In this document: positions 48,484 through 50,851 of the stretch, one piece after another
Layout of the letters: the number at the start of each line of letters is the position of its first letter
Position numbering within the stretch: the first letter of the stretch is position 1
Program-made: the position numbers and the translations under genes
Notes under the pieces: model-generated
The model's input: only the letters and a program-made list of their open reading frames with translations
Told to the model about the DNA's origin: nothing
Database searches by the model: none
From: Fervidifonticultor_A octavus_A
GTDB taxonomy: Bacteria > Sysuimicrobiota > Sysuimicrobiia > Sysuimicrobiales > Humicultoraceae
Direction of reading: 5' to 3'
NCBI GenBank assembly: GCA_031459655.1
Contig: JAVKID010000007.1
Coordinates: 1 to 50,851, forward strand
Length of the DNA stretch: 50,851 nucleotides

Positions 48484-49292
48484 GGCGACGGGGGCCACCA
48501 CGGCCCCCCGGCATTGGGCCGGATGGCCTCCACGTGGACCTCGCGGAGGCCCTCGGCCTCCAGCGCCGCCCTGACCACATCGCGCGCCAGCGGCGCCAGG
48601 TTGTTGACTTCGCTGAGGTGGACCAGGTGGACGGTCTGGGGACCTCCCGTGGCGATTCCCACCGCCGCGCGTGCGGCTCCGTCGTTGGAGAGGTGGCCGT
48701 GGAGGCCGACGATCCGGTTCTTGAGAAACCACGGGTAGGAGGACACGCCCATCAGCCGAAGATCATAGTTGGCCTCGATCAGGAACAGGTCGACTCCCCG
48801 CGCACGGTCCAGCAGCTCGTCGGTCACATCGCCGAGGTCGCACGCGACGGCCGCCCGGAGCCCGCCGCACGTGAGGAGGAACCCCACAGGTTCGGCGGCG
48901 TCGTGGGGCAACGGGAAGGCGGTCACCTCCATCGGCCCCACGGCAAACGGCTGGCCGGTCCGGAAGACCTCGACCCGCACCCCCGCCAGCTGCGGCCCTG
49001 CGGCTCGCAGCGTCGCCTCATTGACCAGGACCACGGCGCCAGTCGCCCGCGCCGCGGCTGGCGTGCCCCGGAGGTGATCGTCGTGCTCGTGGGTCTGCAG
49101 GATGGCGTCCAGGCGGAGCGTCCCGCCGCCCGCCTCCAGGTCCCGCAGCAGGGTCTCGGCGGGCAGCCCGGCGTCGATCAGCACACGGGTGCGGCCCGCC
49201 TCGACCAGGATGGCATTGCCAGCGCTTCCGCTCCGGAGGACACGCACGCGCAGAGGGCTCGGTAGGGACGAAGAGGACATGGAGCCCGACAC
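48480..49292 (-). CDS. MBL-fold metal-dependent hydrolase (YycJ/WalJ-like)
   Basis: 270 aa. The metallo-beta-lactamase motif THEHDDH lies at residues 67-73, after SGSAGNAILVEAG and VLIDAGLP. CDLGDVT supplies the bridging Asp, and GLHGHLSND a further His. The LxSGSxGN opening is typical of the YycJ/WalJ subgroup, thought to be single- or double-strand nucleases, but this is not proved here. GTG 49292 and ATG 49280 are both possible starts. Its stop overlaps the glycerate kinase ATG (ATGA). Confidence 0.88.
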   Translation of the reverse strand: MSGSMSSSSLPSPLRVRVLRSGSAGNAILVEAGRTRVLIDAGLPAETLLRDLEAGGGTLRLDAILQTHEHDDHLRGTPAAARATGAVVLVNEATLRAAGPQLAGVRVEVFRTGQPFAVGPMEVTAFPLPHDAAEPVGFLLTCGGLRAAVACDLGDVTDELLDRARGVDLFLIEANYDLRLMGVSSYPWFLKNRIVGLHGHLSNDGAARAAVGIATGGPQTVHLVHLSEVNNLAPLARDVVRAALEAEGLREVHVEAIRPNAGGPWWPPSP

Positions 49293-49336
49293 CCATGCAG
49301 GGTTCGGTGGGGAGGCGGCCTCTCCTCTCGGGCGGC

Positions 49337-49714
49337 TCAGTCATACCCCAGTTCGGCCAGCCGTTCCTCGTCGAACCCGAAGTAGTGCGCGATCTCGTGG
49401 ACGACGGTACGGCGGATCTCTTCGCGCATCTCCTCTTCGGAGTCGCAGGCCTCTTCCAGCGGGCCCTGGAAGATGGTGATGACGTCGGGCAGGGTGTAGG
49501 GGAGCAGCGGGCTGCGCTCCGGCAGCGGCGTCCCCTGGTAGAGGCCGAAGAGGGTATCTCCGGGCTCCAGATCCACCGACGCGAGGTGCTCCTCGGTGGG
49601 CCAGTCATCCACCACGATCTCGACGTTGTCCAGGGCGCTGCGCAGGTCCGGGGGGATGCCCCGCAGGGCCTCGGCGACGAGCTGCTCGAAGCGTTTGCGG
49701 CTGAGACGCATCAT
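49337..49714 (-). CDS. Small zincin-like metallopeptidase (PF06262 family)
   Basis: 125 aa. The C-terminal zinc motif HEIAHYFGFDEERL (from residue 106) gives HExxH with a third acidic ligand after GF. Upstream DTLFGLYQGTPLPERS and LPDVITIFQGPLE are characteristic of this short family, whose substrate is unknown. It is the first gene of the minus-strand operon, and a TATCCT -10-like box lies about 10 bp before its start (49724-49729). The gap to the next gene is 44 bp. The family is widespread in Actinobacteria and related lineages. Confidence 0.88.
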   Translation of the reverse strand: MMRLSRKRFEQLVAEALRGIPPDLRSALDNVEIVVDDWPTEEHLASVDLEPGDTLFGLYQGTPLPERSPLLPYTLPDVITIFQGPLEEACDSEEEMREEIRRTVVHEIAHYFGFDEERLAELGYD

Positions 49715-49821
49715 CCGCGACCCAGGATACCACGGGCCGGGAGGCGCCGCGCCGCCGGGGGCGAAGAGGGTTCGGGCGGCCGGTGCATCCGTCGCCCGCC
49801 GCTGCGTGGAGGGTGCACGCC

Positions 49822-50229
49822 ATGCCGGTGAGATGGCTCCAGATCGCCGTCACATCCAAAGAGCACACCCAGGCGATTGACATCACCGAGGCCGTGGCCC
49901 GGGCGTGCGCGGCCGACGGCGCCCGAGACGGCCTGGTGCTGGTGTACTGTCCCCACACGACGGCGGGAGTTCTGATCCAGGAAGCCGAGCCCGGGCTGCT
50001 GCGCGACCTGGAGGGGTGGCTGGCGAAGGCCGTGCCGCCCGACGCCCCCTACCGCCACAACCGGGCAGACGACAACGCCGCCAGCCACCTGCGCGCCGTG
50101 GTGGCAGGCTCAAGCGCCATCGTCCCGTTGCAGGGCGGCCGGCTCGGCCTGGGCACCTGGCAGCGGATCATCTTCGTCGAACTGGACGGGCCGCGCCGGC
50201 GCGAAGTCCGCCTCGGGCTGGTGACGTAG
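49822..50229 (+). CDS. yjbQ: YjbQ family protein (secondary thiamine-phosphate synthase type)
   Basis: 135 aa. The family pattern is complete: VYCPHTTAGVLIQEAEPGLLRDLE near residue 42, RADDNAASHLRAVVAGSS near 80, and a GTWQRIIFVELDGPRRREV end. Some members show weak thiamine-phosphate synthase activity in E. coli mutants, but the true role is unsettled. ATG 49822 has GTGGAGGG 9 nt upstream; a longer open frame to 49783 lacks similarity. It is divergent from the zincin and converges on glpK with 94 bp between. Confidence 0.93.
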   Translation: MPVRWLQIAVTSKEHTQAIDITEAVARACAADGARDGLVLVYCPHTTAGVLIQEAEPGLLRDLEGWLAKAVPPDAPYRHNRADDNAASHLRAVVAGSSAIVPLQGGRLGLGTWQRIIFVELDGPRRREVRLGLVT

Positions 50230-50323
50230 CGAGCCATTCGGCACCGTGGGGGAGGGTTCGGTGCATGGACGGAACCCCGGATCACCAACGTCTCTCCCTG
50301 GTGCCGGCAATCCCGGCGCACAA

Positions 50324-50851
50324 CTACTCCACCCATCCCCGCGTCCGCTCCACGGCCTTCTTCCACCCGCGCAGCGCCTCCTCGCGCCGGTCGGCATCCC
50401 ATGACGGTTCGAAGGTCCGCTCAGCCCGCCACAGCCGCCGAAGGTCATCGGGAGATCCGAACGCGCCCACGGCCAGGCCGGCCGCATACGCCGCGCCCAG
50501 CGCGGTGGTCTCGCGCACCGCCGGCCGCACCACCGGCACGCCGAGGATGTCCGCCTGCAGCTGCATGAGGAAGTTGTTGGCCGACGCGCCCCCGTCGACT
50601 TTCAGAACACTGACCGGCGTACCGGAATCCGCGACCATGGCGTCCAGGACCTCCCGGCTCTGGAAGCAGATCGCCTCCAGCGTGGCGCGAACCAGGTGGG
50701 CCTTGGTGACGAACCGCGTCAGCCCCACGATGGCGCCCCGCGCGCGCATGTCCCAGTGCGGGGCGAACAGGCCCGAGAACGCCGGCACGAAGTAGATCCC
50801 CCCCGCATCGGGGACCTGCTGCGCGATCGCCTCGGTCTCCGCCGCGGTCGT
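50324..50851 (-). CDS. glpK: Glycerol kinase C-terminal part, 5' end outside window
   Basis: The last 175 residues of a FGGY-family kinase; the gene enters from beyond base 50851. GGIYFVPAFSGLFAPHWD, FQSREVLDAM, LKVDGGASANNFLMQLQADI and ETTALGAAYAAGLAVG are the C-terminal glycerol kinase signatures, including the adenine-binding region. It phosphorylates glycerol to sn-glycerol 3-phosphate in the cytoplasm. The final GW/WKKAVERTRGW tail is also typical. The 94-bp convergent gap before it contains an imperfect stem (50241-50264) but no T-run. Confidence 0.94.
   Translation of the reverse strand, partial: TTAAETEAIAQQVPDAGGIYFVPAFSGLFAPHWDMRARGAIVGLTRFVTKAHLVRATLEAICFQSREVLDAMVADSGTPVSVLKVDGGASANNFLMQLQADILGVPVVRPAVRETTALGAAYAAGLAVGAFGSPDDLRRLWRAERTFEPSWDADRREEALRGWKKAVERTRGWVE

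Noticed and set aside
50241..50264. GCACCG-N12-CGGTGC stem between yjbQ and glpK as a terminator
   Set aside because: The loop is 12 nt, the stem 6 bp, and no T-run follows. It could be chance in GC-rich sequence.
1..50851. CRISPR arrays, tRNA or rRNA genes, transposases or prophage genes
   Set aside because: I found no spaced direct repeats, no cloverleaf-like segments in the intergenic gaps and no mobile-element proteins; nearly all sequence is assigned to metabolic genes.

Overview
The window is about 50.9 kb of very GC-rich (roughly 70 %), gene-dense bacterial DNA. Genes are closely packed, often share ATGA/GTGA/TGATG stop-start overlaps, and use many GTG starts. Two 10-N runs (14710-14719, 15218-15227) show that it comes from a scaffolded, probably metagenome-derived assembly. 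Genetic code 11 fits: many genes end in TGA. The gene set (three different GH57 enzymes, class II FBPase GlpX, a Thermus-like ferredoxin, GlcDEF plus LutABC, serine/alanine-glyoxylate aminotransferase and glycerate 2-kinase) points to a heterotrophic, possibly thermophilic lineage of the Armatimonadota / Chloroflexota / deep Bacillota / CSP1-3 kind. The sequence alone does not fix the phylum. I saw no tRNA, rRNA, CRISPR array, prophage or insertion sequence.

Layout. 1-4475 (minus): FCD-type GntR regulator, HtrA protease, GlpX and a truncated NagZ. 4651-8915 (plus): ferredoxin, then the acetyl-CoA carboxylase operon accDABC. 8929-12483: ROK sugar kinase (minus), SPFH/stomatin protein (plus), the remains of a carboxylesterase gene, and an orphan MalK-type ABC ATPase (minus). 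12576-21348: a sugar and glycogen block with a phosphoglucose/phosphomannose isomerase (minus), then on the plus strand a small unknown protein, MscS, an NDP-sugar epimerase, a GH57 branching enzyme, GlgC and a DUF3536 GH57 enzyme. 21381-25752 (plus): a glutaredoxin gene with an in-frame TGA at its active-site cysteine, a CoA-binding protein, arsR-arsN2-arsM, and a TPR/SLT lytic transglycosylase. 25734-31897 (minus): GH57 4-alpha-glucanotransferase and glcD-glcF-glcE. 32077-40479 (plus): YeiH-type transporter, P1 peptidase, TIM-barrel epimerase, a peptide-type ABC transporter without ATPases, M20 peptidase and an SDR. 40463-49714 (minus): a likely operon of zincin, MBL-fold hydrolase, glycerate 2-kinase, glgA, galT, class V aminotransferase and lutABC. 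49822-50851: YjbQ (plus) and the 3' part of glpK (minus).

How the genes fit together. GlgC, GlgA and the GH57 enzymes can make and remodel an alpha-glucan without GlgB. GlcDEF can oxidise glycolate to glyoxylate, which the class V aminotransferase and glycerate 2-kinase could return through glycine/serine and glycerate to gluconeogenesis, where GlpX acts. LutABC would oxidise L-lactate. The DmpA-like peptidase, peptide transporter and M20 peptidase look like a peptide or amide scavenging cassette.

The most notable observation is the glutaredoxin at 21381-21614. Its UGA codon replaces exactly the first Cys of the CxxC active site, the frame is otherwise intact, and an 8-bp stem with an AGUU loop starts 14 nt after the UGA. 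This fits a bacterial SECIS element, so the gene is a candidate selenoprotein glutaredoxin sitting next to an arsenic-methylation cassette. A second candidate is a pair of mutually exclusive hairpins in front of the GH57 branching enzyme, one of which would hide its Shine-Dalgarno sequence.
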